Source: Synechococcus sp. MED850 (lineage in GTDB: Bacteria > Cyanobacteriota > Cyanobacteriia > PCC-6307 > Cyanobiaceae). From it: 23,583 bases of DNA. Numbering within the stretch: the stretch's first letter is position 1; every line of letters starts with the position of its first letter. The translations under genes and the position numbers were made by a program. This document shows positions 6,757 through 14,405 of this stretch, piece by piece. The stretch is from the NCBI GenBank assembly GCA_002700765.1, contig PAEP01000034.1:22224-45806 (forward strand), read 5' to 3'. A model generated the notes under the pieces. It was not told the DNA's origin. It saw only the letters and a program-made list of their open reading frames with translations, and ran no database searches.

Positions 6757-8781
6757 TCAGGCAGCCTGCAGCACCCGCCATCCAAGACGATCGGCTTCCT
6801 GACGCGCCAGAGCAGGAACATCATTCGCGATGAACATCCGGTGCAGCATCTGCACCCCCAGTAGATGGTTGATCACCGCATCCATCTGCACGCGTTCAGC
6901 ATCACTGGTGGCAGGGTCTTCATGGCGTGCAAACAAGGAACGCACACCCTGGAGACTCAGAAGACCTGCCGACTCGATGGCCTCATCACTGAGGAAGTCA
7001 TCGGCAAGACGCTTCATCTGCTCCCACTTCTCGGGCTCGGTGTGAGCTGGTGGTGCCATGAAGGCGAATTTCTCGCGTTTGTAGAGCACTTCCGGAAGCA
7101 GCCCTGCCATGGCTTCGCGCAGAATGTATTTCTCGGTTTTTCCCTTGATCCGCAACTCAGGGGGAACCTGAACCGCCGCGGCCGCTAGGTGGTGATCGAG
7201 AAAAGCCGGCCGAGCTTCCATCGAGTTGGCCATATCCACGCGGTCGCCTCCCCAGGTGAGAATCTGACCCTCGAGCATCGTCTTGATCCAGACGTACTGC
7301 GCTTTGTCCAGGGCATGGCGACCGTCCAACTGCTGGGGATCCAGCTGTTGCGCAATGGCTCGACCAGGGGAGTAGTCCCCAAGAGCGTTGCGATGGTTCT
7401 CCGCCAGAAGATCCGGCACCAAGGGGGCGCAGGCCAGCCAGGGCTGCAGACAACTGGGTGTGAACCCCACCACCGAGTCGAGATCGGGATCATCCACTTG
7501 ATCCGCGGCCAACATGGCCCCCTGAACGAGGGAATTGGACTGCTGCAACAGGCTTTCCCAGCTCTTCTTCTCGTCCGCAGGGAGATCCTCAAGGCCATGG
7601 AGAAACATATCCCGACGAAAAGCTGGGTAACCACCAAACAATTCGTCTGACCCTTCTCCAGTCATCACAACCTTGTAGTCGACTGCATTGACATGGCGGC
7701 TCATCAGGTATTTCGCCACAGCCAACGTGTTGTAAATCGTTCGCTCCGTATGCCACAGAGTGCGCTCCATATGGCCGTAGAGCTCCCGACCGGAAAGACG
7801 CATCAAGTCCTGTTCCGCTCCCGTGGCGTCGGCCATCTCACGGGCAATCGGTGATTCGTCGTAACGCGCATCATCGAAACCGATCGTGAAAGCCTTCACA
7901 GGCGACTGGCTAACCGCTGAGGCCAAACCGAGGATCGAGCAACTGTCAATTCCTCCAGATAGATAACAACCAACCGGCACATCAGCGACCATCCGCATCT
8001 CCACAGCCTCCAACAGTGCGGCTCGCACAGCTGCAACATGATCAGCTTCAGTGAGACTTGAATCCCGTTCACTTTGGCGTGGGAAATTCACATCCCAGTA
8101 AGCCCATTCTGAAACATCCAGATGTTCATCAGTGCGCTGCACCTTCAGCACATGACCGGGCTTCACCTGATGCACTCCGGCAAAAGCGGTGGTCCCTGGC
8201 ACCATCGTCTGCATCAGTTGATGGAACAACCCCTCGGAGGTGAAACGTCGCTCAACCGCCGGATGGGCAAAAAGAACCTTGAGCTCGGAGCCGAACACCA
8301 GCCCATCGGGTGTCATCGTCCAGTACTGAGGCTTCACCCCGAAACGATCACGCACCAGGTAGAGACAGTCCTCATCCCGATCGAACAGGGCAAAGGCGAA
8401 TTCCCCCCTCAAGAGGGGAAGCGTGCGTTCAAGACCCTGACGTTGATAGAGCCGCAGCAGAATTTCAGAATCACTCTTGCTGCTGAACCGAACCCCCTGT
8501 GCGGTGAGATCCGCTCGAATGCGCTGGAAGTCGTAAAACTCGCCGTTGTGCGCCATCAGAACCTGAGCGTCATCCGTGAGAAACGGCTGACGGGCTCGCG
8601 ACTCATTCAGATCAATGATGGAAAGGCGGGCATGGCAGAAGCCGACGCCCGCTTCGTCCACGCATTCGACGCCGAATCCATCCGGCCCACGGTGGGCCTG
8701 AATCGCTGCCATGTTCACCAGCAGCTGCCGATCAACCGTCTGCTGACGGCTGGCGTTGAACACTCCTCCGATACCGCACAT
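6757..8781 (-). CDS. asnB: Glutamine-dependent asparagine synthetase family protein, long form
   Basis: A 674-residue protein. Residues 1 to about 215 are the class II (Ntn) glutaminase domain: Cys2 nucleophile in MCGIGGVF, RGPDGFG (31-37), HARLSIIDL (50-58), AHNGEFYDF (77-85) and SKSDSEILL (101-109). The synthetase domain has the PP-loop LSGGIDS (274-280), FTIGFDD and GEGSDELFGGYPAFRR. Canonical AsnB makes asparagine from aspartate, ATP and glutamine. This protein is over 100 residues longer than E. coli AsnB, mostly at the C-terminus, so a different acceptor carboxylate is possible, as in AsnB-like enzymes of specialised pathways. It starts nine bases after the stop of the carbamoyltransferase-like gene, so the two form one operon. 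The asparagine role is the default, not proven. Confidence 0.85.
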   Translation of the reverse strand: MCGIGGVFNASRQQTVDRQLLVNMAAIQAHRGPDGFGVECVDEAGVGFCHARLSIIDLNESRARQPFLTDDAQVLMAHNGEFYDFQRIRADLTAQGVRFSSKSDSEILLRLYQRQGLERTLPLLRGEFAFALFDRDEDCLYLVRDRFGVKPQYWTMTPDGLVFGSELKVLFAHPAVERRFTSEGLFHQLMQTMVPGTTAFAGVHQVKPGHVLKVQRTDEHLDVSEWAYWDVNFPRQSERDSSLTEADHVAAVRAALLEAVEMRMVADVPVGCYLSGGIDSCSILGLASAVSQSPVKAFTIGFDDARYDESPIAREMADATGAEQDLMRLSGRELYGHMERTLWHTERTIYNTLAVAKYLMSRHVNAVDYKVVMTGEGSDELFGGYPAFRRDMFLHGLEDLPADEKKSWESLLQQSNSLVQGAMLAADQVDDPDLDSVVGFTPSCLQPWLACAPLVPDLLAENHRNALGDYSPGRAIAQQLDPQQLDGRHALDKAQYVWIKTMLEGQILTWGGDRVDMANSMEARPAFLDHHLAAAAVQVPPELRIKGKTEKYILREAMAGLLPEVLYKREKFAFMAPPAHTEPEKWEQMKRLADDFLSDEAIESAGLLSLQGVRSLFARHEDPATSDAERVQMDAVINHLLGVQMLHRMFIANDVPALARQEADRLGWRVLQAA

Positions 8782-8790
8782 AAGTCTGAT

Positions 8791-9906
8791 TCAGATGACG
8801 TCCATGACCCGCTCAGCACGGTTCACCATGCAGGTGAGCAGTGCCATCCGTAGAAACACCGCTCCACGGGCCTGACTGAAATACCAGTTGTGAGGTGTGT
8901 CATCCAGACAGGTGCTCAACTCCGGACCCCGTGCCAACGGGTGCAGCACGATCGCCTCCGGCTTGAACGGCATCTCCCTGGTGAGACGGAATCCACCGCC
9001 ATGCACCTCATAACCATCCCCAACCCAGGCAATGGCATTGATGTAAACGACATCAAGATCCGGAATCTCCGCCTGTAGGTCTGTGCTGCAACGAATGCTC
9101 AGACCGGCACGATTCAAGTCCTCCAACTGGCCTGGATCAAAAACAGGTGCATCCACATCAATCTCTGGGGCATGAATGACAACCACCTCTTCAACAATCT
9201 GAGGGAATTTGGCCAGGATCCGCAACAGCGACCGCACCGTGCGCATGCGGGACGGCAGACCGATGATCCCGATGCGGATGCGTTCTGTGCGGGGCACCTC
9301 CGCTTGAACAAGTTCTGGACGCCATTTCAGGATCGTGTACAGATCCGCCATCGCCTGGGTCGGATGCTCATCAATGCCATTTCCCGCGTTGATGATCGGA
9401 ATGCGCAACGTGGAGGTCATGGCGTAGATCGCCTCAGGATTGTTGTCCCTCAGCACCACGCAGTCGCCGTAATTGTTGAACATGTGTGCAACGTCCTCCA
9501 GCGACTCACCTTTCGCGATGCCGGTGGTGCTGCGATCCGTGATGTTGATCGAATCGCCGCCGAGGCGATGCCAGGCACTGTCAAAGGAGAGTCGGGTGCG
9601 GGTGCTCGGTTCGTAAAACGCGTTAATCAGGATCTTTCCTGTCAGTGGCGTGTTGTGGCGGCAGTAGCGATCCGGATTGCTCTCGTACTTGGCAGCAAGA
9701 CGAAACAGCTGAAGAAGCGTTTGAGGACGGAACGCCTGGATCGAAATCACATGCTGGTTCACCAGGTCCAGCAAGGGCTCTCCGTCTTCGGTGATCGCAG
9801 CGAGAAGCTCCTGCGGCTGATTCCGACCGAACACATCAGGCCCCATCGGGTTGAAACGGATCGGAGCCTTCATCGTTTCAACAACAGCTGTGTTGGCCTG
9901 TGCCAT
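8791..9906 (-). CDS. Aspartate/ornithine carbamoyltransferase-family protein with altered substrate site
   Basis: A 371-residue transcarbamylase, longer than typical PyrB (about 310-340). The carbamoyl-phosphate site is intact: STRTRLSF (101-108), Lys132 (AKGESLEDV), Arg153, HPTQ (181-184), and Arg222 in RTVRSL (equivalent to E. coli Arg167). The C-terminal part (LHPLARGPELS, DDTPHNWYFSQARGAVFLRMALL) resembles E. coli PyrB. Where PyrB has YMTRVQ, with the aspartate-contacting Arg229 and Gln231, this protein reads YINAIA: by hand alignment both become alanine (291 and 293). HPLPR has become HPLAR. Aspartate may therefore not be the acceptor. Most databases would label it pyrB, but I leave the symbol blank. 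An alternative start is Met12. It is the first gene of the operon with the AsnB-like gene. Confidence 0.85.
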   Translation of the reverse strand: MAQANTAVVETMKAPIRFNPMGPDVFGRNQPQELLAAITEDGEPLLDLVNQHVISIQAFRPQTLLQLFRLAAKYESNPDRYCRHNTPLTGKILINAFYEPSTRTRLSFDSAWHRLGGDSINITDRSTTGIAKGESLEDVAHMFNNYGDCVVLRDNNPEAIYAMTSTLRIPIINAGNGIDEHPTQAMADLYTILKWRPELVQAEVPRTERIRIGIIGLPSRMRTVRSLLRILAKFPQIVEEVVVIHAPEIDVDAPVFDPGQLEDLNRAGLSIRCSTDLQAEIPDLDVVYINAIAWVGDGYEVHGGGFRLTREMPFKPEAIVLHPLARGPELSTCLDDTPHNWYFSQARGAVFLRMALLTCMVNRAERVMDVI

Positions 9907-10080
9907 AGCGGAATTGCATCAACACCCCGTTTGCCAGACCGGGTGCTTTCGGCGGGAATCACATCATCCACGAGTAACAAGCAGTTCTTTCCTGTGTCCA
10001 ACGAAACACACTTTCTTAATCAGATCACTCCAAAAAGTTCAGCCGAGAACATTGGAAAAGCATTTGTTCATCTCAATTGA

Positions 10081-10230
10081 CTACCAAACGCTTCCCTTGC
10101 GCCATTCGATCCACCAGATCACCAAAAGCACCACAACAGAACTCACAAGCGCAACCTGGCTTCCGATCAACACGACACGGAACCAGCTGGCGTCGATCAA
10201 GAACGAGGCCTGAGCCGTCATCAAAGTCAT
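10081..10230 (-). CDS. Predicted small single-span membrane protein (49 aa) overlapping the symporter stop
   Basis: This 49-residue frame begins MTLMTAQASFLIDASWFR, has one clear hydrophobic span (about VVLIGSQVALVSSVVVLLVIWW) and ends with a positively charged tail (IEWRKGSVW). Its ATG at 10228-10230 overlaps the symporter's TGA (10227-10229) as ATGA, the same coupling seen twice more in this window, which argues that it is a real gene; an in-frame ATG at 10221 is an alternative. The charge pattern suggests the C-terminus lies in the cytoplasm. I do not recognise a family. An accessory or stabilising microprotein of the transporter is the simplest idea, by position only. Confidence 0.55.
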   Translation of the reverse strand: MTLMTAQASFLIDASWFRVVLIGSQVALVSSVVVLLVIWWIEWRKGSVW

Positions 10231-11657
10231 GCCTCCTCCTGAAGCAGAGCGAAATCGAACCGTTCAGGTTTGAGGCGACTGCCGACCACCATCACGATTG
10301 CGGAGATTGCGGCGGAGAACACCGCTGCGCAGTACGGCGCGATCAGCACATAGGCCAGAAGGCCAACGATGCTTCCGCTCAGCATGGCCACGATGGCGGC
10401 AGTGCGACTGGCGGTCGGCCAGTACAGACCGCAGGCCACAGGCCACACCGTTGAAGCAACCAGCGACCCGGTGAAGAACAGCACCGAGGCCAGAGAATCC
10501 AGCCGCGGCCAGGACAAAGCCAGGGTGACCACGGCCAGGCCGACGACCATCAGGCGAGCCGCCTGCTTGAGCTGAGCATCGGTGGCCTGCGGTCGCAGCA
10601 AGCGGAAGTAGACATCCTCGGCAAGAAGATCAGCGGTGGAGGCCAGCAGGGAATCCAGCGTTGAGGTCAACGACGCGAACACAACCACGAAAACAAGGGC
10701 CGCTCCACCAGCCCCCAGCAGATCAGCAGCCATGACTGGGAACACCATGTTCACCTGCTCAAGGGGCAGATCACGCGCCAAGGCCACCAGTCCGATGGAG
10801 CCCGTGACCAGAGGAACACTCATCCAGGCAACGCCACCCAACACGAACGACGGCATCACCACCCGGAGACGGCTGGCGAACACCCGTGACCACCAGATGT
10901 TGTTGTGGAAGACCTCACCCATCGAGAACAGGGCGGAATTCCAGGCGATCAACAGACCGGCCGGCAGCAACAGGTCGAGCCGATCCGGATGGCGATCGAT
11001 GAGCTGTGCATGCACCTCCGGCATCGGGAACTGGCGGAAGGCCAGCACCGCCACCACCACAAGCAGCACCATGATCAGCATGGACTGGATGAAATCAGTC
11101 CCGATCACAGCCCGCATTCCCCCGAACAGGGTGTAGAGGGTGGCGACCCCGATCACCACCACCATGCCCACGTGGTAATCGAAACCTGATAAGGCATTCA
11201 GCAGCAGACCGGCCCCCATGGCCTGGGTCATCAGAAATCCCAGCGTGTAGACGGCCGTGATCACCATGAACACCAACCAGGCCAGCCGTCCGTAACGGAG
11301 CCGGATGAAATCACCGCTGGTGCGCCCGCCGGGCATCAACCGTTTGATCCGTAACGCCAGGGGCGCGAACAGGATCAAACCAAGACCGGCCAAGCCGTAA
11401 CTGAACATCCCCCAGAGGCCGGTTTTGTAGCCGAATTCGGGAGCCAGAAGCGTTGTGTTGCCAGTGACCCATGAGGCCATCAGCGTCGCTGTGCTCAGAG
11501 CCAGGCCGATGTTGCGGCCAGCCAGCATGTAATCGTCTGCATCGTTCTGGCCACGTCGACCCCAGGCGATCCCAAGCGCAACCCAGAGCACAGAGAACAG
11601 AACGACCAGAGCCCAGGCAATGCCTGGAGCCAGAAAAGGAGCGGGATCAGCGGACAT
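10227..11657 (-). CDS. Sodium:solute symporter (SSS family, DUR3-like)
   Basis: A 476-residue polytopic inner-membrane transporter with about 13 hydrophobic segments. Family features are DADDYMLAGRNIGLALS after the first span, GGRTSGDFIRLRYG (the SSS loop around residues 110-125), LFGGMRAVIGTDFIQ, and VVFASLTSTLDSLLASTADLLAEDVY, which matches the Na2-site helix (STxDS). The pattern WVTGNTTLLAPEFGYKTGLW and the following loop resemble urea permeases of the DUR3 group more than proline carriers, so urea or a related nitrogen compound is a fair guess. DUR3 proteins are usually longer, so I am not certain. The start could instead be ATG 11666, nine bases upstream. It overlaps small membrane frames at both ends. 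Confidence 0.87.
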   Translation of the reverse strand: MSADPAPFLAPGIAWALVVLFSVLWVALGIAWGRRGQNDADDYMLAGRNIGLALSTATLMASWVTGNTTLLAPEFGYKTGLWGMFSYGLAGLGLILFAPLALRIKRLMPGGRTSGDFIRLRYGRLAWLVFMVITAVYTLGFLMTQAMGAGLLLNALSGFDYHVGMVVVIGVATLYTLFGGMRAVIGTDFIQSMLIMVLLVVVAVLAFRQFPMPEVHAQLIDRHPDRLDLLLPAGLLIAWNSALFSMGEVFHNNIWWSRVFASRLRVVMPSFVLGGVAWMSVPLVTGSIGLVALARDLPLEQVNMVFPVMAADLLGAGGAALVFVVVFASLTSTLDSLLASTADLLAEDVYFRLLRPQATDAQLKQAARLMVVGLAVVTLALSWPRLDSLASVLFFTGSLVASTVWPVACGLYWPTASRTAAIVAMLSGSIVGLLAYVLIAPYCAAVFSAAISAIVMVVGSRLKPERFDFALLQEEA

Positions 11658-11787
11658 CAGCACCATCCCGAATCCGCCAGTAGAGGTGGCCGCGCACGAT
11701 CATGACCACGGTGGCTCCTGTCACCACAGCGCCGAGGCCAAAAATCAGGCGTGCCCAGACAAGATCATCCAAAGCGAACGTGCCCAA
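11647..11787 (-). CDS. Possible small membrane protein (46 aa) overlapping the symporter start
   Basis: The frame is open after an in-frame stop at 11788-11790 and ends at the TGA 11647-11649, inside the first codons of the symporter. It reads, from a TTG start, GTFALDDLVWARLIFGLGA, then VVTGATVVMIVRGHLYWRI and a charged end (RDGADVR). That is one hydrophobic span of about 20 residues followed by a basic segment, like the 49-residue frame on the other side of the symporter. Against it: the only available starts are TTG or GTG, and no clear ribosome binding site is seen. For it: the terminal overlap with the next gene and the membrane-protein character. It could be a coupling leader or a small subunit. 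Confidence 0.4.
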   Translation of the reverse strand: MGTFALDDLVWARLIFGLGAVVTGATVVMIVRGHLYWRIRDGADVR

Positions 11788-11908
11788 TCAGCATCAAACA
11801 GGCAAGCAAACAACGCGGTTGCGTCCGCTCTGAAACGGCGTGATGAACGTCTTCTGAGATACCCAAATTGCAATCCGTGACTCGGTTTCAGCCTGAATTG
11901 CGGAATGT

Positions 11909-11922
11909 GTAGCAACAGCAAC
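11909..11922. promoter_or_regulatory. Degenerate NtcA-type site upstream of the ATP-grasp operon
   Basis: GTAGCAACAGCAAC is GTA-N8-AAC, one mismatch from GTA-N8-TAC, 51 bases before the ATG at 11974. With its flanking bases it matches the similar sequence upstream of nrtP (18446-18461) at 12 of 16 positions. No well-spaced -10 box follows. The evidence is weak. Confidence 0.2.
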
Positions 11923-11973
11923 GCAAGGAGAGTTGGGCTGAGTTTCTGATGACTAGGTTCCAATGCTCAGTCG

Positions 11974-13428
11974 ATGTTCACCCAATACCGACCGAGCACC
12001 GGGTATGACGAGTACTTCTGCCGGGACAGGTCAGCCCCTCGTGCTGATCTCGAGCCGCTGCTGTCCTCATTGGGCGACATGGGCCTGGCGGAACTGAACC
12101 GCAGTCATGCCTCCGCAAGCAAGCTGCTGCGACGACTGGGTGCCACCTTCCGACTGAACGGCACAGGCCTCAACGGTGGCGAACGCATCCTTCCATTCGA
12201 TCCTCTGCCCCGATTGATCCAACGCAGTGACTGGTCTGTGCTGGAGCAAGGACTCCTGCAACGGCTGGAAGCCATCGATCGATTTCTGGCCGACATCTAC
12301 GGCCCTCAGCTGATCACCAAAGATGGAGTCATCCCTCGGGAGGACGTGGAAAGCTCCCAGGGTTGGCGACCGCAAATCCAGGGCATGACCATGCCCCTCA
12401 ACCGTTGGTGCCATGTGTCCGGTCTCGATCTGATTCGAGACGGAGATGGAACCTGGCGCGTGCTTGAGGACAACCTCCGCTGTCCTTCCGGTGTTGCGTA
12501 CTTCCTTGAAAACCGTCGCGTGATGAAGCGACTGTTCCCGAGCCTGTTTGAAGGGCGCACCGTGCAGCCGATCGATGACTACCCATCCCATCTTTTGCGC
12601 ACCCTGCAGGATCTGGCGCCATGGAGTGATGCACCTCGCGTTGTGCTGCTGACCCCAGGCGTGTTCAACAGTGCGTATTTCGAACACAGCTACCTCGCTC
12701 AGCAGATGGGGATTGCTCTCGTGGAAGGGAGAGATCTGATCTGTGAGAACGGCCGGGTCTGGATGCGCAGCACCGCAGGGCTGGAACCGGTGGATGTGAT
12801 CTATCGCCGCATCGATGATGACTTCCTCGACCCCACCGTGTTCCGCAGGGATTCCCTGCTCGGGGTACCGGGCCTGATCGACGCCATGCACTCAGGCCGC
12901 GTGTCCATTGCCAATGCACCTGGCACCGGAATAGCCGACGACAAGCTGATCTATGCCTACGTGCCGGCCATGATCCGCTACTACCTCGACGAAGAGCCGA
13001 TCATCCACAACGTTCCCACCTATCTGTGCTCCCGCCCCGATGACTGCCAGTACGTGCTGGAGCATCTGCCGGAACTGGTGGTGAAATCAGTGGCCGAAGC
13101 CGGTGGCTACGGAATGTTGATCGGACCACATGCCACAACTGAAGACATCGAAAACTTCGCTGCGAAGATCAAGGCTCACCCCCGAAATTTCATCGCCCAA
13201 CCCACATTGCAGCTCTCCACGGTGCCCTCACTGAGCGAGGGGGAACTGTTCCCCTGTCATGTGGATTTACGCCCTTATGTGCTGCGCGGAAAGAGCAATT
13301 GGGTCAGCCCCGGAGGCTTGACGCGGGTGGCGTTAAAGCGGGGTTCGCTCGTGGTGAATTCCTCCCAAGGTGGCGGTTGCAAAGACACATGGGTGGTGAG
13401 TGAACAACGGGAGGCGGTGAAGTGCTGA
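11974..13428 (+). CDS. Circularly permuted ATP-grasp protein (DUF404/DUF407)
   Basis: A 484-residue protein of the circularly permuted ATP-grasp type. Recognisable blocks: GYDEYF (10-15), GMTMPLNRWCHVSGLDLIRD (137-156), VLEDNLRCPSGVAY (163-176), VIYRRIDDDFLDP (275-287), NAPGTGIADDK (314-324), VVKSVAEAGGYGMLIGP (369-385), a nucleotide-binding-type loop, FIAQPTLQLSTVP (406-418), HVDLRPYVL (429-437) and SSQGGGCKDTWV (463-474). ATP-grasp enzymes ligate a carboxylate to an amine or thiol through an acyl-phosphate. This subgroup is predicted to make a peptide or amide modification whose product is unknown. It overlaps the alpha-E gene by seven bases and is the first gene of a three-gene operon. ATG 11974 gives a standard N-terminus. 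Confidence 0.92.
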   Translation: MFTQYRPSTGYDEYFCRDRSAPRADLEPLLSSLGDMGLAELNRSHASASKLLRRLGATFRLNGTGLNGGERILPFDPLPRLIQRSDWSVLEQGLLQRLEAIDRFLADIYGPQLITKDGVIPREDVESSQGWRPQIQGMTMPLNRWCHVSGLDLIRDGDGTWRVLEDNLRCPSGVAYFLENRRVMKRLFPSLFEGRTVQPIDDYPSHLLRTLQDLAPWSDAPRVVLLTPGVFNSAYFEHSYLAQQMGIALVEGRDLICENGRVWMRSTAGLEPVDVIYRRIDDDFLDPTVFRRDSLLGVPGLIDAMHSGRVSIANAPGTGIADDKLIYAYVPAMIRYYLDEEPIIHNVPTYLCSRPDDCQYVLEHLPELVVKSVAEAGGYGMLIGPHATTEDIENFAAKIKAHPRNFIAQPTLQLSTVPSLSEGELFPCHVDLRPYVLRGKSNWVSPGGLTRVALKRGSLVVNSSQGGGCKDTWVVSEQREAVKC

Positions 13429-14405
13429 GCCGGGTTGCCGACTCGCTGTACTGGATCAATCGATATGTGGAGCGGGCCGAAAACATCTCCCGCTTTCTCG
13501 AAGTCAGCGAAGCCATGGCCCTCGACTGCCCACCCGGTAGCGCTGAACCATGGCTGCCCCTTGTTGACGCCAGCGGTGATCGCCATCGCTTCGACATCAC
13601 CTACCCCATGGGATCACCGAGAGATGTGGTGACTTTTCTGCTGCTGGATCGCGACAACCCCAACAGCATCGTGAGCTGCATCGCCACTGCCCGTGAAAAT
13701 GCTCGTCAGATCCGAGATGTGATCACAACGGAAATGTGGGAGCAGCTCAACGACTTGTACTGGAATGTTCAAGACGGAGAAGCGCTTTGGCAGGAACCGG
13801 ATCAAGAACAACTGCGCAGCATCCGTCGTGGTTGCCAACTCTTCTATGGAATCACTGATGTCACGCTCAACCGTGATCAAGCCTGGCTGTTCAGTCAGCT
13901 TGGGCGACTGCTGGAGCGAGCAGACAAAACATCACGCATCCTCGATGTGAAGTATTTCCTCCTCCTGCCAACACCGAGCGAAGTGGGTGGTGTGCTGGAT
14001 GAACTGCAATGGATTTCGTTGTTGCGGACTGCTGGTGCTTATCACATGTACCGCAAAAGCCTTCAACAGGCGATCACCCCGGCGTCGGTGGCGCGATTCC
14101 TGCTGCTCAGTCCGATCTTCCCGCGATCGGTGCGGTTCTGCTTGAAGCAGATCAACGACACGCTTCAACAGATCCAGCAGATTCCTCAACCGGGGTCTGC
14201 AGACGAGATCGAAGCCGTGGGTGGCCAAATTCTGGCGAAATGGAATGACGTTCAAATCGATGCACTGGTCGAGCGAGGCCTCCATGAAGCGATCGATCAA
14301 CTCCAGAACGACCTCAATCAACTCCACGCGTTGATTCACAACCGCTACTTCACCACCACCGATCTCGGCTCGATTCCCACCGACCCGTCATGCGCGCTCA
14401 GCTGA
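13422..14405 (+). CDS. Alpha-E domain protein (DUF403)
   Basis: A 327-residue all-alpha protein starting MLSRVADSLYWINRYVERAENISRFLEV, the hallmark of the alpha-E family. Further family blocks are NPNSIVSCIATARENARQIRDVITTEMWEQLND and LFSQLGRLLERADKTSRILDVKYFLL, each with regularly spaced Arg and Glu. No catalytic role is established; the family is nearly always next to circularly permuted ATP-grasp and transglutaminase genes and is thought to take part in the same modification or peptide synthesis. The GTG start at 13422 lies seven bases after a strong GGGAGG ribosome binding site (409-414 of the 13 kb stretch, i.e. 13409-13414) inside the end of the upstream gene, which decides the start. 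It overlaps the transglutaminase gene by 16 bases. Confidence 0.93.
   Translation: MLSRVADSLYWINRYVERAENISRFLEVSEAMALDCPPGSAEPWLPLVDASGDRHRFDITYPMGSPRDVVTFLLLDRDNPNSIVSCIATARENARQIRDVITTEMWEQLNDLYWNVQDGEALWQEPDQEQLRSIRRGCQLFYGITDVTLNRDQAWLFSQLGRLLERADKTSRILDVKYFLLLPTPSEVGGVLDELQWISLLRTAGAYHMYRKSLQQAITPASVARFLLLSPIFPRSVRFCLKQINDTLQQIQQIPQPGSADEIEAVGGQILAKWNDVQIDALVERGLHEAIDQLQNDLNQLHALIHNRYFTTTDLGSIPTDPSCALS

Noticed and set aside
9172..10080. 302-codon open frame antisense to the carbamoyltransferase
   Set aside because: The composition is that of a complementary-strand shadow (His/Arg-rich, no motif), and the minus-strand gene is clearly real.
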